Of a DNA stretch of 64,000 nt, positions 37,002 through 46,686 are shown in pieces. Under the pieces are notes generated by a model. It ran no database searches. It had not been told where the DNA came from and saw only the letters and a program-made list of their open reading frames with translations. A program made the translations under genes and the position numbers. The stretch comes from Sphingopyxis sp. JAI128 (GTDB taxonomy: Bacteria > Pseudomonadota > Alphaproteobacteria > Sphingomonadales > Sphingomonadaceae): positions 496,001-560,000 of the forward strand of contig NZ_JACHDA010000002.1 of assembly GCF_014207235.1 (NCBI RefSeq), written 5' to 3'. Within the stretch, counting starts at the first letter, position 1. Each line of letters begins with the position of its first letter.

Positions 37002-37834
37002 CCGTCGCGGCCAAATTCGACAACAACCGTCGCCCTTTGCCGTTCGCCGTCCGGCGGCGGCAACAGGTCGATCCACTCGCCCGCTTCCAGTCCGCGCATG
37101 CTCCGCGCCTCGCGGACCGGACCGTTGAGCATCATGTCGAGCGCCAGTCGCGACAATCGCCGCACCATCTCCGCCGCCGTCCAGCCGTCCGGCACGCGCG
37201 CCTCCAGTTCCTGCCCGGCAAACAGCGCCAATCCGCGCGTTCCCATCGCGCTCCCCTCCCCCAGATCCTTGCGCCGGAACGCGACGAGGTGGAGCACCGG
37301 CGGCATGCCGCTCACCAGCATTTCGGCGATCGACGCGCGAAATTGCGGGGCGTCGGACCACAGCCGCGCCGGCGACCAGAATATATGGCCGGCATCGAAG
37401 AGGTCGATCAACAGCACCATCGTCTTGAAAAATTCGCGCATCTGCGTCGCCCTTGCGTCCGACGAGGTCGACGGTGCGGGCTCGGGCTCGGGAATGAATA
37501 TCCAGCACGCGCCGCCCGCCCGCCACTTCGGCGGCAGGCTTGCCGCGAACTGGCTGGTCGAGGGATCGCCGGGATCGGCGAAATCCAGCGCGTCGGCAGC
37601 AGCGGGGCCGGCCAACACCGATAGCGTCCCGAACGACAGGCGGAAGCGCGGCGCCGCGATCAGCGCCGACATCTCGCCGTCCGCATGGTCGATGCGCTCC
37701 GGCTTCAACCCCATTCGGCGCAGCGATGCCTCGATAACCTCACCCGAACCGCCCGGCCTTGTCACGCCAGCGACAAGGGCAAAGGTCGCCGGCGGCACCG
37801 GCAGGTTCAAAGCGTCGATGTTGCCGACATCCAT
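36998..37834 (-). CDS. Hypothetical protein, DUF4261-like
   Basis: 278-residue protein without a signal peptide. A hydrophobic-aromatic centre (MVLLIDLFDAGHIFWSPARL around residue 140) and a C-terminal GLALFAGQELEARVP resemble DUF4261 proteins, but I am not sure of the family. It overlaps the AHH gene by 4 nt, so the two probably work or are expressed together. An immunity role toward the AHH protein is possible, but nothing in the sequence shows it. No ribosome site was seen before the ATG at 37834. Confidence 0.6.
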   Translation of the reverse strand: MDVGNIDALNLPVPPATFALVAGVTRPGGSGEVIEASLRRMGLKPERIDHADGEMSALIAAPRFRLSFGTLSVLAGPAAADALDFADPGDPSTSQFAASLPPKWRAGGACWIFIPEPEPAPSTSSDARATQMREFFKTMVLLIDLFDAGHIFWSPARLWSDAPQFRASIAEMLVSGMPPVLHLVAFRRKDLGEGSAMGTRGLALFAGQELEARVPDGWTAAEMVRRLSRLALDMMLNGPVREARSMRGLEAGEWIDLLPPPDGERQRATVVVEFGRDG

Positions 37835-37940
37835 CGTGTTGCGCGGCCTTTTGTGGGTCCCCCTTGCATTGCAAGACTGGCACCGAAGTTCAAACGCTTA
37901 TTCGTGGATGTCGCAAAGTTAACCTTGGCGCGGATCGGGG

Positions 37941-39902
37941 TCAGATCGCGACCTGGCTGCCGAGCTCGACGACGCGGTTCGTCGGCAGGCGGAAATATTC
38001 CATCGCGCTTTCCGAATTGCGTAGCATCCAGGCGAACAGCTTTTCGCGCCAGATCGGCATTCCCGGCTTGCTCGCGGCGATCAGCGTCTGGCGCGACAGA
38101 AAGAAACTGGTCTCGAGCATCTTGAACTCGCCGCCACAGCTCGTCACGCGCTTCAACGCGTCGGGCACGTCGATCGGCTGCATGAAGCCGTAATTCAGGA
38201 TCAGCCGGTGAAACCCCTGCCCCAGGTCGTCGAGCGCGCAGTGATTTTCCGCGCGGACATAGGGCACGTCGGCGATCTTGATCGTCAGCAGGATGATCCG
38301 TTGGTGCAGCACCTTGTTGTGTTTCAGATTGTGGAGCAGCGCGTGCGGAACGCCGTCGCTGCTCGACGTCATGAACACAGCGGTGCCGGGCACGCGCGTT
38401 GCGCTGTTCGCCGCCGACTTGACGAACACGGGGATCGGCATCGCCCCTTCGGCCATTTCCTGCTGCATCAGCTTGCGCCCGCGCGACCAGGTGGTCAGCA
38501 ATGTGAAGATGGTGAGGCCGATCGCCAGCGGCACCCAACCGCCATCGGGTACCTTGATCAGGTTCGCGCCGAAATAGGCGATATCGACGATGAAAAAGAC
38601 CGCAAGCACAGGCAGCGCCTTCCACGCCGGCCATTTCCACAGCGTGAAGAGCACGACGCTCATCAGACAGGTGTCGATGAACATCGCGCCCGTCACCGCA
38701 ATGCCATAGGCCGCGGCAAGGTTGCTCGACGATCCGAAGAAGAGGACGAGGATGATCACCATCACCATCAGCCCCCAATTGACCATCGGGATATAGATCT
38801 GCCCCTGCGCCGACGCGCTGGTATGCTCGACACGCAGGCGCGGCATGAAACCCAGCTGGATCGCCTGCTGGGTCAGCGAAAAGGCGCCCGAGATCACCGC
38901 CTGGCTCGCGATGATCGTCGCGAGGATTGCCAGGATCACCACGGGGACCTGCCAGGCATCGGGCATCATCTGGAAAAAGGGATCGGCGATCAGGTCGCCG
39001 CGCGGTCCCATCTCGGCGTCGAGCACCATCGCGCCCTGTCCCATATAGTTCAGCATCAGCGCCGGCAGCACGAAGGCCAGCCAGCTGAGCCCGATCGGCC
39101 CGCGCCCGAAATGCCCCATATCGGCATAGAGCGCCTCGGCCCCCGTCACCGCGAGCACCACTGCGCCCAGGGCGATGAAAGCGGTGAAACCGTCGACATA
39201 GAAGAAGCGCAGCGCATTGAGCGGGTTCAGCGTTTCGAGGATGATCCCCGGATGATCGACGATATGGATCAGGCCAAGGATCGCCAGCATCGTGAAATAG
39301 GAGAGCATGATCGGCCCGAACAGCATTCCGACCTTCGCGGTCCCGCGCGACTGGAGCGCGAACAGGCCGATAAGGATCGCGAGCGCGATCGGCACGATAT
39401 AGGGCTCGAAGCCTTTGTTGACGTAACTCAACCCCTCGGTCGCCGATAGCACCGACATCGCGGGCGTGATCATGCTGTCGCCGTAGAACAGCGCGGTCGC
39501 GAACACGCCGAGCAGCACGATCGGCCAGGTCCATCGCTTGCCCTCCGACGACCGGCTGATCAGCGCGAGCAGCGCGAGACTGCCACCCTCGCCCTTGTTG
39601 TCGGCGCGCATGATCGTCATGACATATTTGAACGTCACGACGAGCATCATCGACCAGAAGACGAGGCTCAGCACGCCATAGATATGCAGCCGGTCGGGCT
39701 CGATCGGATGATGCCCGGCAAAGGTTTCGCGAAACGCATAGAGCGGGCTGGTGCCGATGTCGCCGAACACGACGCCGATCGCGCCGACGGCAAGCTTCAG
39801 CTTGCCATCGCCATGATGTCCATGGCCGTGATGGCCGGTACCGGCGGCAGCCTCGATGGCGCTCTGCGCGCCTTCGGCCGCCTGTTGCGACTCAGCAGTC
39901 AT
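37941..39902 (-). CDS. kup: Kup-type potassium uptake protein
   Basis: 653-residue K+/H+ symporter. After a His/Gly-rich N-terminus ([10 protein letters not shown]), residues 35-470 hold about 12 transmembrane helices with the family signatures [26 protein letters not shown] and [16 protein letters not shown]. The cytoplasmic C-terminal domain follows ([13 protein letters not shown], [19 protein letters not shown]). It is monocistronic, with about 39 nt to the ccm cluster upstream. No sensor such as kdpDE is nearby. Confidence 0.97.
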   Translation of the reverse strand: MTAESQQAAEGAQSAIEAAAGTGHHGHGHHGDGKLKLAVGAIGVVFGDIGTSPLYAFRETFAGHHPIEPDRLHIYGVLSLVFWSMMLVVTFKYVMTIMRADNKGEGGSLALLALISRSSEGKRWTWPIVLLGVFATALFYGDSMITPAMSVLSATEGLSYVNKGFEPYIVPIALAILIGLFALQSRGTAKVGMLFGPIMLSYFTMLAILGLIHIVDHPGIILETLNPLNALRFFYVDGFTAFIALGAVVLAVTGAEALYADMGHFGRGPIGLSWLAFVLPALMLNYMGQGAMVLDAEMGPRGDLIADPFFQMMPDAWQVPVVILAILATIIASQAVISGAFSLTQQAIQLGFMPRLRVEHTSASAQGQIYIPMVNWGLMVMVIILVLFFGSSSNLAAAYGIAVTGAMFIDTCLMSVVLFTLWKWPAWKALPVLAVFFIVDIAYFGANLIKVPDGGWVPLAIGLTIFTLLTTWSRGRKLMQQEMAEGAMPIPVFVKSAANSATRVPGTAVFMTSSSDGVPHALLHNLKHNKVLHQRIILLTIKIADVPYVRAENHCALDDLGQGFHRLILNYGFMQPIDVPDALKRVTSCGGEFKMLETSFFLSRQTLIAASKPGMPIWREKLFAWMLRNSESAMEYFRLPTNRVVELGSQVAI

Positions 39903-39941
39903 CGCGCGCCTTTAGACGAGCCGGCGCTTTTGGAATAGGTT

Positions 39942-40613
39942 TCAATTGGGGACGCCATCGGCCGACTCATCGCCCGGAATCTCCGGCGGAAGCTGCGGCC
40001 CGAGCGCCTGCCGCAATTGCGCAAGCCGCATCTCAAGGTCCGCTCGCCACGGCGCATCGGCGGGGCTGCGCGCAAGAAGCTGGCTCCACACCGCCTCGGC
40101 GCCCTTCAGGTCGCCGCCCTGCGCAAGCGCGAGCCCTGCGAAGAAAGGCGGCGCCGGATGCGTCGGGTCGCGCTTCGCCGCCTCGTCAAACGCCAGCGCG
40201 GCCGCGGGCGACATCATGCCGCCGCCATGGGCGGCGAGCGCATTGCCCAGCCCGACCCACAGATCGACATTGTCGGGATGGCTCTCCAGCCCCTTTTCCA
40301 GCGTCTTGGCCGCCAGCTCGGTCTTGCCCGTACGCGCGAAACCGTCGGACATGCCTAGCCATTGCGCAGCGGGACCGAAGCGTTCGGACATGCCTTGCCG
40401 TTGGTCGGTGATCGCCTCGCCGAACCCGTCGGGCTCTTCGGGCGCCGCGACGGGCTTGCCCGGCAGCGACGGGCTCCCTTGCAGCGCATAGCCCGCAAGC
40501 CCCAGCATCACCGCCGCACCGGCGAGCGGCCGCGCCGCAGCGGGGAGCCGGCCCAGCCAGAAAATACCACCGATCGTCAGCGCAGCGGCAAGAAGGACCC
40601 ACAGCCAGATCAT
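39942..40613 (-). CDS. TPR protein of cytochrome c maturation (CcmI/CycH-like)
   Basis: 223-residue protein with two N-terminal transmembrane segments (MIWLWVLLAAALTIGGIFW and LAGAAVMLGLAGYAL) and TPR-like helices around residues 80-190 (AAKTLEKGLESHPDNVDLW). It matches the CcmI/CycH function of holding apocytochrome c for heme ligation. The ATG overlaps the ccmH stop (ATGA), which places it last in the leftward ccm run. The sequence is too diverged for a firm symbol. Confidence 0.85.
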   Translation of the reverse strand: MIWLWVLLAAALTIGGIFWLGRLPAAARPLAGAAVMLGLAGYALQGSPSLPGKPVAAPEEPDGFGEAITDQRQGMSERFGPAAQWLGMSDGFARTGKTELAAKTLEKGLESHPDNVDLWVGLGNALAAHGGGMMSPAAALAFDEAAKRDPTHPAPPFFAGLALAQGGDLKGAEAVWSQLLARSPADAPWRADLEMRLAQLRQALGPQLPPEIPGDESADGVPN

Positions 40614-41041
40614 GGGACATCGTCCCCGTCGCGCGCGCCGCCCCGAAACCGGCCGAACGCCAGCCACCCGCCGATGGCAAGGAACATCAGCGGCCCGAGC
40701 CACAGGAGCGCCGTCGCCCCGTCGAACGGAGGGTCATAGCTCACCCAGTTGCCATAGCGCGCGACAAGCCAGGCCTTGATCTCGTCCGGGCTTTCGCCCG
40801 CCGCGATCTTGCTGCGCACCTCGTGCCGCATATCGCCCGCGAGCGGCGCATCGCTGTCGGCAATCGACTGCCCCTGACAGACGAGGCAGCGCAATTCCTC
40901 CATCAGCGCTTTGGCGCGCGCTTCCTTGGCCGGATCGCTCAGCTGCTGATAGGCATAGGGCGCCGGCGGCAACCGGTCCTGCGCCGCCAGCGGCAGCGCG
41001 AACGCGCTGAACAGGCAAAGCAGGATCAGCCGCAATCTCAC
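40610..41041 (-). CDS. ccmH: Cytochrome c maturation protein CcmH
   Basis: 143-residue thiol oxidoreductase. A signal anchor (residues 1-20) is followed by the redox motif LRCLVCQGQSI with Cys52 and Cys55. A C-terminal transmembrane helix is near residue 110-130. It reduces the heme-binding Cys pair of apocytochrome c. It overlaps ccmG by 4 nt and the TPR gene by ATGA. Confidence 0.95.
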   Translation of the reverse strand: MRLRLILLCLFSAFALPLAAQDRLPPAPYAYQQLSDPAKEARAKALMEELRCLVCQGQSIADSDAPLAGDMRHEVRSKIAAGESPDEIKAWLVARYGNWVSYDPPFDGATALLWLGPLMFLAIGGWLAFGRFRGGARDGDDVP

Positions 41042-41568
41042 TTCATCGCCTCCAGCTTCGCGACGATCTCGGGCACCTGATCGGCAAGGATCACGCCCTG
41101 AATCTGCTCGCGAATGACCCCCTTGCCGTCGATCAGGAAGGTTTCCGGCACGCCCGACGACCCGAGCGCGATCTGGACGCTGCTCTGCATGTCCGCCCCG
41201 ATGCGGTCGAATGGATTGCCGTATTCACGCAGGAACATCGCGACATCCTCCGGCCGGTCGCGGATTGCGATGCCATCGATGGGGACGCCTGCGGCCTTCA
41301 GCGCCTCGAGCTGCGGCGCCTCGGCGCGGCACGGAACGCACCAGCTCGCGAACACATTGACCAGCCGTGGCTTGCCGTCGGCGAGCTGACTGCTCTTCAG
41401 CCCCTCGACCCCCGCGGTAGCGGGCGGCAGGTCGAACAAGGGCATCGGCTTGTCGATCCACTGCGACTGGATCAGCGTTTCGGCGGGCGTCACCAGCCGA
41501 TAGATGAAGGCGCCGAACAGCAACCCCATGATCGCCAGCGGCACGAACAGGACCCAGCGATTCTTCAT
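41038..41568 (-). CDS. ccmG: Thiol:disulfide interchange protein CcmG/DsbE
   Basis: 176-residue periplasmic thioredoxin-like protein with an N-terminal membrane anchor. The active site is WCVPC (Cys77 and Cys80), followed by the cis-Pro region SGVPETFLID. It provides electrons to CcmH in cytochrome c assembly. The ATG at 41568 overlaps the ccmF stop (ATGA); the longer frame upstream is inside ccmF. Confidence 0.96.
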   Translation of the reverse strand: MKNRWVLFVPLAIMGLLFGAFIYRLVTPAETLIQSQWIDKPMPLFDLPPATAGVEGLKSSQLADGKPRLVNVFASWCVPCRAEAPQLEALKAAGVPIDGIAIRDRPEDVAMFLREYGNPFDRIGADMQSSVQIALGSSGVPETFLIDGKGVIREQIQGVILADQVPEIVAKLEAMK

Positions 41569-43535
41569 GGCGCAAAACGCTCCTGTGACTTGCGGTGGCG
41601 GCGCGAGCGCCAGATGGCGAGCAACTGCGCGCGGCCGAGCAGCGACAGCGCCGCGCCGACGGCGACCAGCGCGCCGCCAAGCCAGATCCACCACACCAGC
41701 GGCTTCCACCACAGGCGGATCTGGTAACGGTCGGCGCGGCCGTCGTCCGCCGTCACCGGCTGGCCGAGTACCGCGTAGAGCTGCCCGCCCGGCCGCGTCA
41801 GCAGCGCCGCCTCGTTCGTCTCGGTCGGCGCTGTGCCCATCAGCCCCGGAAAGGTGCGCGATTCGGGCTTCATCGTAAAGCTCGTCCCCGATGACGTCGT
41901 TGCGACCAGCGTGCCCTCGATCGCAGTATAGTTCGGCCCCGCGACCGGCTTCACCCCGACGAACTTCATTGAAAAATCGCCGATCCTTATATCGTCGCCC
42001 GGCGCCGCCGCGACCAGCCGTTCCTTGATGAAAGCGCTTTCGGCGCCCATGCCTGCGAGGCAGACCGCGACGCCGAAATGCGCGACGACCATGCCCCACG
42101 TCGGCAGCGGCGTGCGGCGGAGGTTGCGCCCCCACAAGGGCGCAAGGCTCGCGACTGCGACGATGGCCGCGACGGTCATGCCGAGCAGCGGCAATATGCC
42201 GACCTTACCGCCGAACAGCACGAGCCCGAACAGCACCGCGGCCCCTGCAAACACCGCCAGCGGCAGCCGCGACCACAGCCGCTTGCCGTCGTCCTTACGC
42301 CAGCTCAAGAGCGGTCCCGCCACCATCACGAGGCAGAGGATCAGCGCAAGCGGCCCCGCTACCTTGTTATAATAGGGCGGCCCCACCGAAATCTTCTCGC
42401 CCATCGCCTCGGCCATGATCGGGTAGAGTGTGCCCAGGAGCACGAGCGCGAGGATCGTCGTCAACAAGAGGTTGTTGATTACTAGCGAGCCTTCGCGGCT
42501 CAAGAGCGCGAATTTCTTGCCTTCGGCCACGCTGCCGGCACGCAGCGCGAACAGGGTCAGCGCGCCACCGATATAGATCGCCATCAGCACAAGCAGAAAG
42601 GTGCCGCGCTCGGGGTCGACCGCGAAACTGTGGACGCTCGTCAAAAGCCCCGACCGCACGATGAATGTGCCGACCATCGACATCGAGAAGCCGATCACCG
42701 CGAGCATCACCGTCCACGCGCGCAGCGCGTTGCGCGTCGCGGTCACCGCGACTGAATGGAGCAGCGCCGCGCCCGCGAGCCACGGGACGAGCGACACATT
42801 CTCGACCGGGTCCCAGAACCACCAGCCGCCCCAGCCCAGCTCATAATAGGCCCAGTAGCTGCCCGCGGTGATGCCGAGCGTGAGGAAAATCCAGCTTCCG
42901 AGCACCCACGGCCGCATCGCCCGCGCGAACGCCGGGCCGATCTCGCGCGTGATGAGCGCGCCGACGGCAAAGCTGAACGCGACCGATAACCCGACATAGC
43001 CGACGTAGAGGGTCGGCGGGTGGAAGGCCAAGCCGATGTCCTGCAACAGCGGATTCAATCCTTGTCCATTGGGCGGTGCTACCGGCAACCGCTTGAATGG
43101 GTTCGACGAGAACAGCAGGAAAGCGAAGAAGCCGAGGCTTAGCGCCGCCTGCGCCGCGAGCGTCGCGATCAGCGTATCCTCGCGCAGCCTCTTCTCGAAA
43201 ATCGCGATCAGCCCCCCCGACAGCGAGAGGATCATCAGCCACAGCAGCATCGACCCTTCGTGATTGCCCCACGTCCCCGCGATCTTGAAGATCATCGGTT
43301 TCAGGCTGTTGCTGTTGCGCGCGACCAGTTCGACCGACATGTCCGACCGCACGAACAGCGCGATCAGCAGCCCGAATGCGGCCGTGGTGAGCACGCCCTG
43401 CGCAACACTGGCCGGGCGCACGAGCGCCGCCAGATCCTTGGGTCCGCCGCGCAGGAACAATATCGCCGCGACCAGCGTCAGGCACGCGAGCGCCGCCGCG
43501 ATCCACAACAGGGCCAGACCCAGTTCGGCGATCAT
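41565..43535 (-). CDS. ccmF: Cytochrome c heme lyase subunit CcmF
   Basis: 656-residue membrane protein with about 15 helices. It has the WWD-type heme motif GWGGWWFWDPVENVSLVPWL near residue 230, HEGSMLLW near 90, and the large periplasmic domain near the C-terminus. It joins heme from CcmE to apocytochrome c. It overlaps ccmE and ccmG by 4 nt on each side. Confidence 0.97.
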   Translation of the reverse strand: MIAELGLALLWIAAALACLTLVAAILFLRGGPKDLAALVRPASVAQGVLTTAAFGLLIALFVRSDMSVELVARNSNSLKPMIFKIAGTWGNHEGSMLLWLMILSLSGGLIAIFEKRLREDTLIATLAAQAALSLGFFAFLLFSSNPFKRLPVAPPNGQGLNPLLQDIGLAFHPPTLYVGYVGLSVAFSFAVGALITREIGPAFARAMRPWVLGSWIFLTLGITAGSYWAYYELGWGGWWFWDPVENVSLVPWLAGAALLHSVAVTATRNALRAWTVMLAVIGFSMSMVGTFIVRSGLLTSVHSFAVDPERGTFLLVLMAIYIGGALTLFALRAGSVAEGKKFALLSREGSLVINNLLLTTILALVLLGTLYPIMAEAMGEKISVGPPYYNKVAGPLALILCLVMVAGPLLSWRKDDGKRLWSRLPLAVFAGAAVLFGLVLFGGKVGILPLLGMTVAAIVAVASLAPLWGRNLRRTPLPTWGMVVAHFGVAVCLAGMGAESAFIKERLVAAAPGDDIRIGDFSMKFVGVKPVAGPNYTAIEGTLVATTSSGTSFTMKPESRTFPGLMGTAPTETNEAALLTRPGGQLYAVLGQPVTADDGRADRYQIRLWWKPLVWWIWLGGALVAVGAALSLLGRAQLLAIWRSRRHRKSQERFAP

Positions 43536-43969
43536 ACCCCCGCCGGCGCTTTCATATTTTTCGGCATCTCGCTCATCTGCGGCGGCATATAGCGCTCGTC
43601 ATGCTTGGCGAGGATGCGGTCGGCAACGAACACCCCGTCGGCGCGCATCCGGCCGTCGGCGACCATGCCGCTTTCCTCGCCGAACAGGTCGGGGACGATG
43701 CCCCTATATTCGACTGGAACCGACGCCTTGCCGTCGGTCGCGACGAAGCGGATCGTCAGCCCGTCGCTCTGCCTTACGATACTGCCCTTGGCGACCATCC
43801 CGCCCAGCCGCATCGCCTCGCCGCCCCCCGCCTTTCCGCCCTGCACCTCGACAGGGGTGCGGAAATAGGCCGCCTCGTCGCGCAGCGCGCTCGCCGCGAG
43901 CACGCCCGCGCCCGCCACGCCGCCGAGCGCGACGAGCGCGAGGATCAGCCGTTGATGCTTCGCCTTCAC
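43532..43969 (-). CDS. ccmE: Cytochrome c maturation heme chaperone CcmE
   Basis: 145-residue periplasmic heme chaperone with one N-terminal helix. His123 in AKHDERYMPP binds heme covalently, and Tyr127 is the nearby ligand. It passes heme to CcmF. The start is GTG at 43969, overlapping the stop of ccmD (GTGA). Alternating strands of the OB fold are visible. Confidence 0.96.
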   Translation of the reverse strand: MKAKHQRLILALVALGGVAGAGVLAASALRDEAAYFRTPVEVQGGKAGGGEAMRLGGMVAKGSIVRQSDGLTIRFVATDGKASVPVEYRGIVPDLFGEESGMVADGRMRADGVFVADRILAKHDERYMPPQMSEMPKNMKAPAGV

Positions 43970-44121
43970 TTGCGGTCCTTTCGCAGCGCGTCACTGCGCT
44001 TCTCAGCCTTTTTCATCGCGCGCCAGCTTGCCCACAGCACGGCGCCGGTCAGCACCGCCGTCAGTCCATAGGCCGCTGCGACGAACGCCCATTGGCCGCC
44101 CCCGCTGATCACCCCCGTCAC
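43966..44121 (-). CDS. ccmD: Heme exporter protein CcmD (small)
   Basis: 51-residue membrane protein missed by length-limited searches. It begins GTG with GAGGAGG eight bases upstream, at the tail of ccmC. A single hydrophobic helix (AFVAAAYGLTAVLTGAVLW) is followed by a Lys/Arg-rich cytoplasmic tail. CcmD stabilises the CcmABC-CcmE complex. Its position between ccmC and ccmE is diagnostic. It overlaps ccmE by GTGA. Confidence 0.85.
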   Translation of the reverse strand: MTGVISGGGQWAFVAAAYGLTAVLTGAVLWASWRAMKKAEKRSDALRKDRK

Positions 44122-44124
44122 GCG

Positions 44125-44856
44125 TCAATCCTCCTCGTCGGCCAATCGCCGCAGCCGCGCCGAAACCCGGTTGTCGGCGAGGATCCGCCGCATCCGCATC
44201 AGCACGATCGCCCCGAATAACAGCGAAAAGCCGAACAGGGTCAAGCCCAGCGGCCACAGCAGGGCGCCGTCGATGCTCGAACCGCGCAGCGTGATGCTCG
44301 GCCCCTGATGCAGGCTGTTCCACCACACGACGCTCCGATTGATGATCGGAATGTTGATCGCGCCCACCAGCGCATAGATCGCCGCGCCGCGCGACAGCGA
44401 GCCGCCCTGTGGTTGCCCGTCGTCGCCGCTCGTCAGCGCGATGAATCCGGCATAGAGGAACAGGAGGACGAGCATCGAGGTCATCCGGCCGTCCCATTCC
44501 CACCAGGTTCCCCAGGTCGGGCGGCCCCAGATCGACCCGGTCGCGAGGCAGAGCGCGGTGAACAGCATCCCCGGCACCGCGATCGCGCGAGCAGCGATGC
44601 CCGACAATGGATGCCGCCAGACGAGCTGCACCAGCCCCGCGATCGCCAGCGACGTCCAGCCGCCCATGCCGAGCCAGGCCGAGGGGACATGGACATAAAG
44701 AATGCGCGCGGTTTCGCCCTGTTTGTAATCGCCAGGAACCATCGCCAGCCCGCCGAACGCGCCGCCGAGCACGAAGAACAGCCCGGCGCCGAGCAACCAG
44801 GGCGTCAGCGGCTTGACGATCGCCAGAAAACGGGTCGGATTGGCATAGGCGTGCAT
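44125..44856 (-). CDS. ccmC: Heme exporter protein CcmC
   Basis: 243-residue inner membrane protein with six helices and the tryptophan-rich WGRPTWGTWWEWD heme-handling motif near residue 115. It presents heme to CcmE. The ATG at 44856 is preferred because MHAYANPTRFLA begins the usual N-terminus. It is the first ccm gene in the leftward run; ccmA and ccmB are absent here and must lie elsewhere. Confidence 0.95.
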   Translation of the reverse strand: MHAYANPTRFLAIVKPLTPWLLGAGLFFVLGGAFGGLAMVPGDYKQGETARILYVHVPSAWLGMGGWTSLAIAGLVQLVWRHPLSGIAARAIAVPGMLFTALCLATGSIWGRPTWGTWWEWDGRMTSMLVLLFLYAGFIALTSGDDGQPQGGSLSRGAAIYALVGAINIPIINRSVVWWNSLHQGPSITLRGSSIDGALLWPLGLTLFGFSLLFGAIVLMRMRRILADNRVSARLRRLADEED

Positions 44857-44951
44857 CGGTTTCGCATCGTCCTTAGGCGAGCCGGACAAGAGGGTCCAGC
44901 GATTTGCCCCGCGCACTCGACGCACCGCTGTCACAGCGGCGCGCAGCGAAG

Positions 44952-45305
44952 TCATCCCTCGGGCCGCGTCCATATCCAGCTTCCCGTCACCACCGCCGCG
45001 ATCACCGGCAACATCACCCACGGCCAGGGCGAAAAGATCGCGGCCAGCACGATGCTGAGGGCGAACGCTGCGCTCGCGGCGATCTTGCCCTTGCGGCTGA
45101 TCGCGCCCTTCTCGCGCCACGCGACGATATGATGCCCGAAATGCGGATGCGTGAGCAGCCAGGTCTCCAGCTGCGGCGACGAGCGCGCGAAACAGAAGGC
45201 CGCCAGGATGACGAACGGCACCGTCGGCAGCAGCGGCAGTAAAGCGCCGATCGCGCCAAGCCCCAGCGACGCCCAGCCCGCGACCAGATAGAAATGCCGT
45301 TTCAT
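44952..45305 (-). CDS. DUF454 (YbaN-like) inner membrane protein
   Basis: 117-residue membrane protein of the YbaN/DUF454 family. It has four hydrophobic segments, the conserved LGAIGALLPLLPTVPFVILAAFCFARSSP near residue 15, and HPHFGHHI in the middle. The ATG at 45305 is preferred; a TTG at 45359 overlapping the upstream stop is an alternative. Function unknown. It is 50 nt downstream of the dehydrogenase gene in the same direction. Confidence 0.85.
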   Translation of the reverse strand: MKRHFYLVAGWASLGLGAIGALLPLLPTVPFVILAAFCFARSSPQLETWLLTHPHFGHHIVAWREKGAISRKGKIAASAAFALSIVLAAIFSPWPWVMLPVIAAVVTGSWIWTRPEG

Positions 45306-45355
45306 CGAGGGCCGGCTTAGCGGAATTACGGTCCCGCGCCAGCCCTCGAAGCAGC

Positions 45356-46408
45356 TCAACCCCGCCCGATCAGCTTCTGCGCCATCCGGTCGGCCACCAC
45401 CGACGCCGGCGTCACGCTCGCCTTGCTCTCGGCCCAGATTTCGGCGAGGCGGCCGGGGATTTGATGGATGCGGCTTTCGACTTCCTCACGGCTGCCCTGC
45501 CCCAGATATTCGAGCGCGACGTTGATGATGCCGCCCGCGTTGATCACATAATCGGGGGCATAGACGATCCCGCGATCATGCACATGCTGACCGTCGAGCG
45601 CAGTCGCGAGCTGGTTGTTCGCGCCGCCCGCGACGATCGGCACGCGCAGCTTTTCGATGCTTTGCTCGGTCAGGATGGCCCCCAGCGCATTGGGGCTCAG
45701 CACGTCGGCCTCGATCTCCATGATCGCCGCCGAATCAGCGAGCTCGGCGCCGAGTTCCTCGGCCAACGCCTTCGCGCGCGCTAGGTTGACGTCGGCAAGC
45801 GTCAGCTTCGCACCGTCGGCCGCAAGCCGCCGCGCGACGCCGCCGCCGACGCTGCCGACACCCTGGATAGCAACGCGCACATCCTTTGCGCTGTCGGTGT
45901 TCAGCCCCTCGCGGATCGCCGCCTTGATGCCAAGATACACCCCCAGCGCGGTAAAGGGCCCGGGATCGCCGCCGGCATCGGCCCCGCTCGCGACCGGAAG
46001 CCCGCTGACATGGTTCGTCTGCCTCGAAATCTCGACCATGTCGGCGTCGGTGATCCCGACGTCCTCGGCGGTGACATAAGCACCGCCCAGCGAATCGACC
46101 GCGCGGCCAAATGCCGCCAGCAGTTCGGGGGACTTGGCGCCGTGTTCGTCGGCCAGGATCACGCCCTTGCCGCCGCCCATCGGCAGTCCGGCCATCGCAT
46201 TTTTATAGCTCATACCGCGCGACAGGCGCAGCGCATCCGTGATCGCCGCCGCGCGCTGCGGATAATGCCAGTAACGCACGCCGCCCGCACCGGGGCCGAG
46301 GTGAGTCGAATGGACCGCGATGACCGCCGTCAGGCCGCTCGCCCGATCGCGGAACATGTGGACATGCTCATGATCGTCGAAATCGGCGAAATCCCAGACA
46401 GCAGACAT
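45356..46408 (-). CDS. Glu/Leu/Phe/Val family amino acid dehydrogenase
   Basis: 350-residue NAD-dependent dehydrogenase, closest in style to leucine dehydrogenase. Substrate/catalytic segment LPMGGGKGVILAD near residue 75, TAEDVGIT near 115, and a nucleotide fold with QGVGSVGGGVA near 180. It deaminates branched-chain or aromatic amino acids. The ATG at 46408 is the plausible start. It is 99 nt from the tRNA gene on the same strand. Confidence 0.93.
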   Translation of the reverse strand: MSAVWDFADFDDHEHVHMFRDRASGLTAVIAVHSTHLGPGAGGVRYWHYPQRAAAITDALRLSRGMSYKNAMAGLPMGGGKGVILADEHGAKSPELLAAFGRAVDSLGGAYVTAEDVGITDADMVEISRQTNHVSGLPVASGADAGGDPGPFTALGVYLGIKAAIREGLNTDSAKDVRVAIQGVGSVGGGVARRLAADGAKLTLADVNLARAKALAEELGAELADSAAIMEIEADVLSPNALGAILTEQSIEKLRVPIVAGGANNQLATALDGQHVHDRGIVYAPDYVINAGGIINVALEYLGQGSREEVESRIHQIPGRLAEIWAESKASVTPASVVADRMAQKLIGRG

Positions 46409-46506
46409 GCGCGGCTCCTCGCATTAGAAAATTACGTAGAGACGCAATAATCCAATAGGGATTGAGAGTCACCCCAAATCCCGCATTGGCGCCAAAAATG
46501 AGAAAA

Positions 46507-46583
46507 TGGGGCGATCAACGGGGCTCGAACCCGCGACCTCCGGTACCACAAACCGGCGCTCTAACCAACTGAGCTATGATCGC
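46507..46583 (-). tRNA. tRNA-His (anticodon GTG)
   Basis: 77 nt including encoded CCA. The acceptor GCGATCA pairs fully with TGATCGC; the discriminator is C and the base just 5' (46584) encodes G-1, as expected for tRNA-His. The anticodon stem CCGGT/ACCGG holds TTGTGGT with anticodon GTG. Confidence 0.96.
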
Positions 46584-46686
46584 CACATGCCGCGCGCGAA
46601 GCCGCTGCGACAGCGCGCGGCGATAGGCGTGACCTCCCCCTTCGTCAAGCATTGTTCGCTTGCCGAGACCTCACTAAAAGCGCGTC

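Noticed and set aside
37807..39534. 575-residue leftward ORF in another frame of kup
   Set aside because: Overlaps kup in the same direction but a different frame, with Arg/Asp-rich nonsense; kup is complete.
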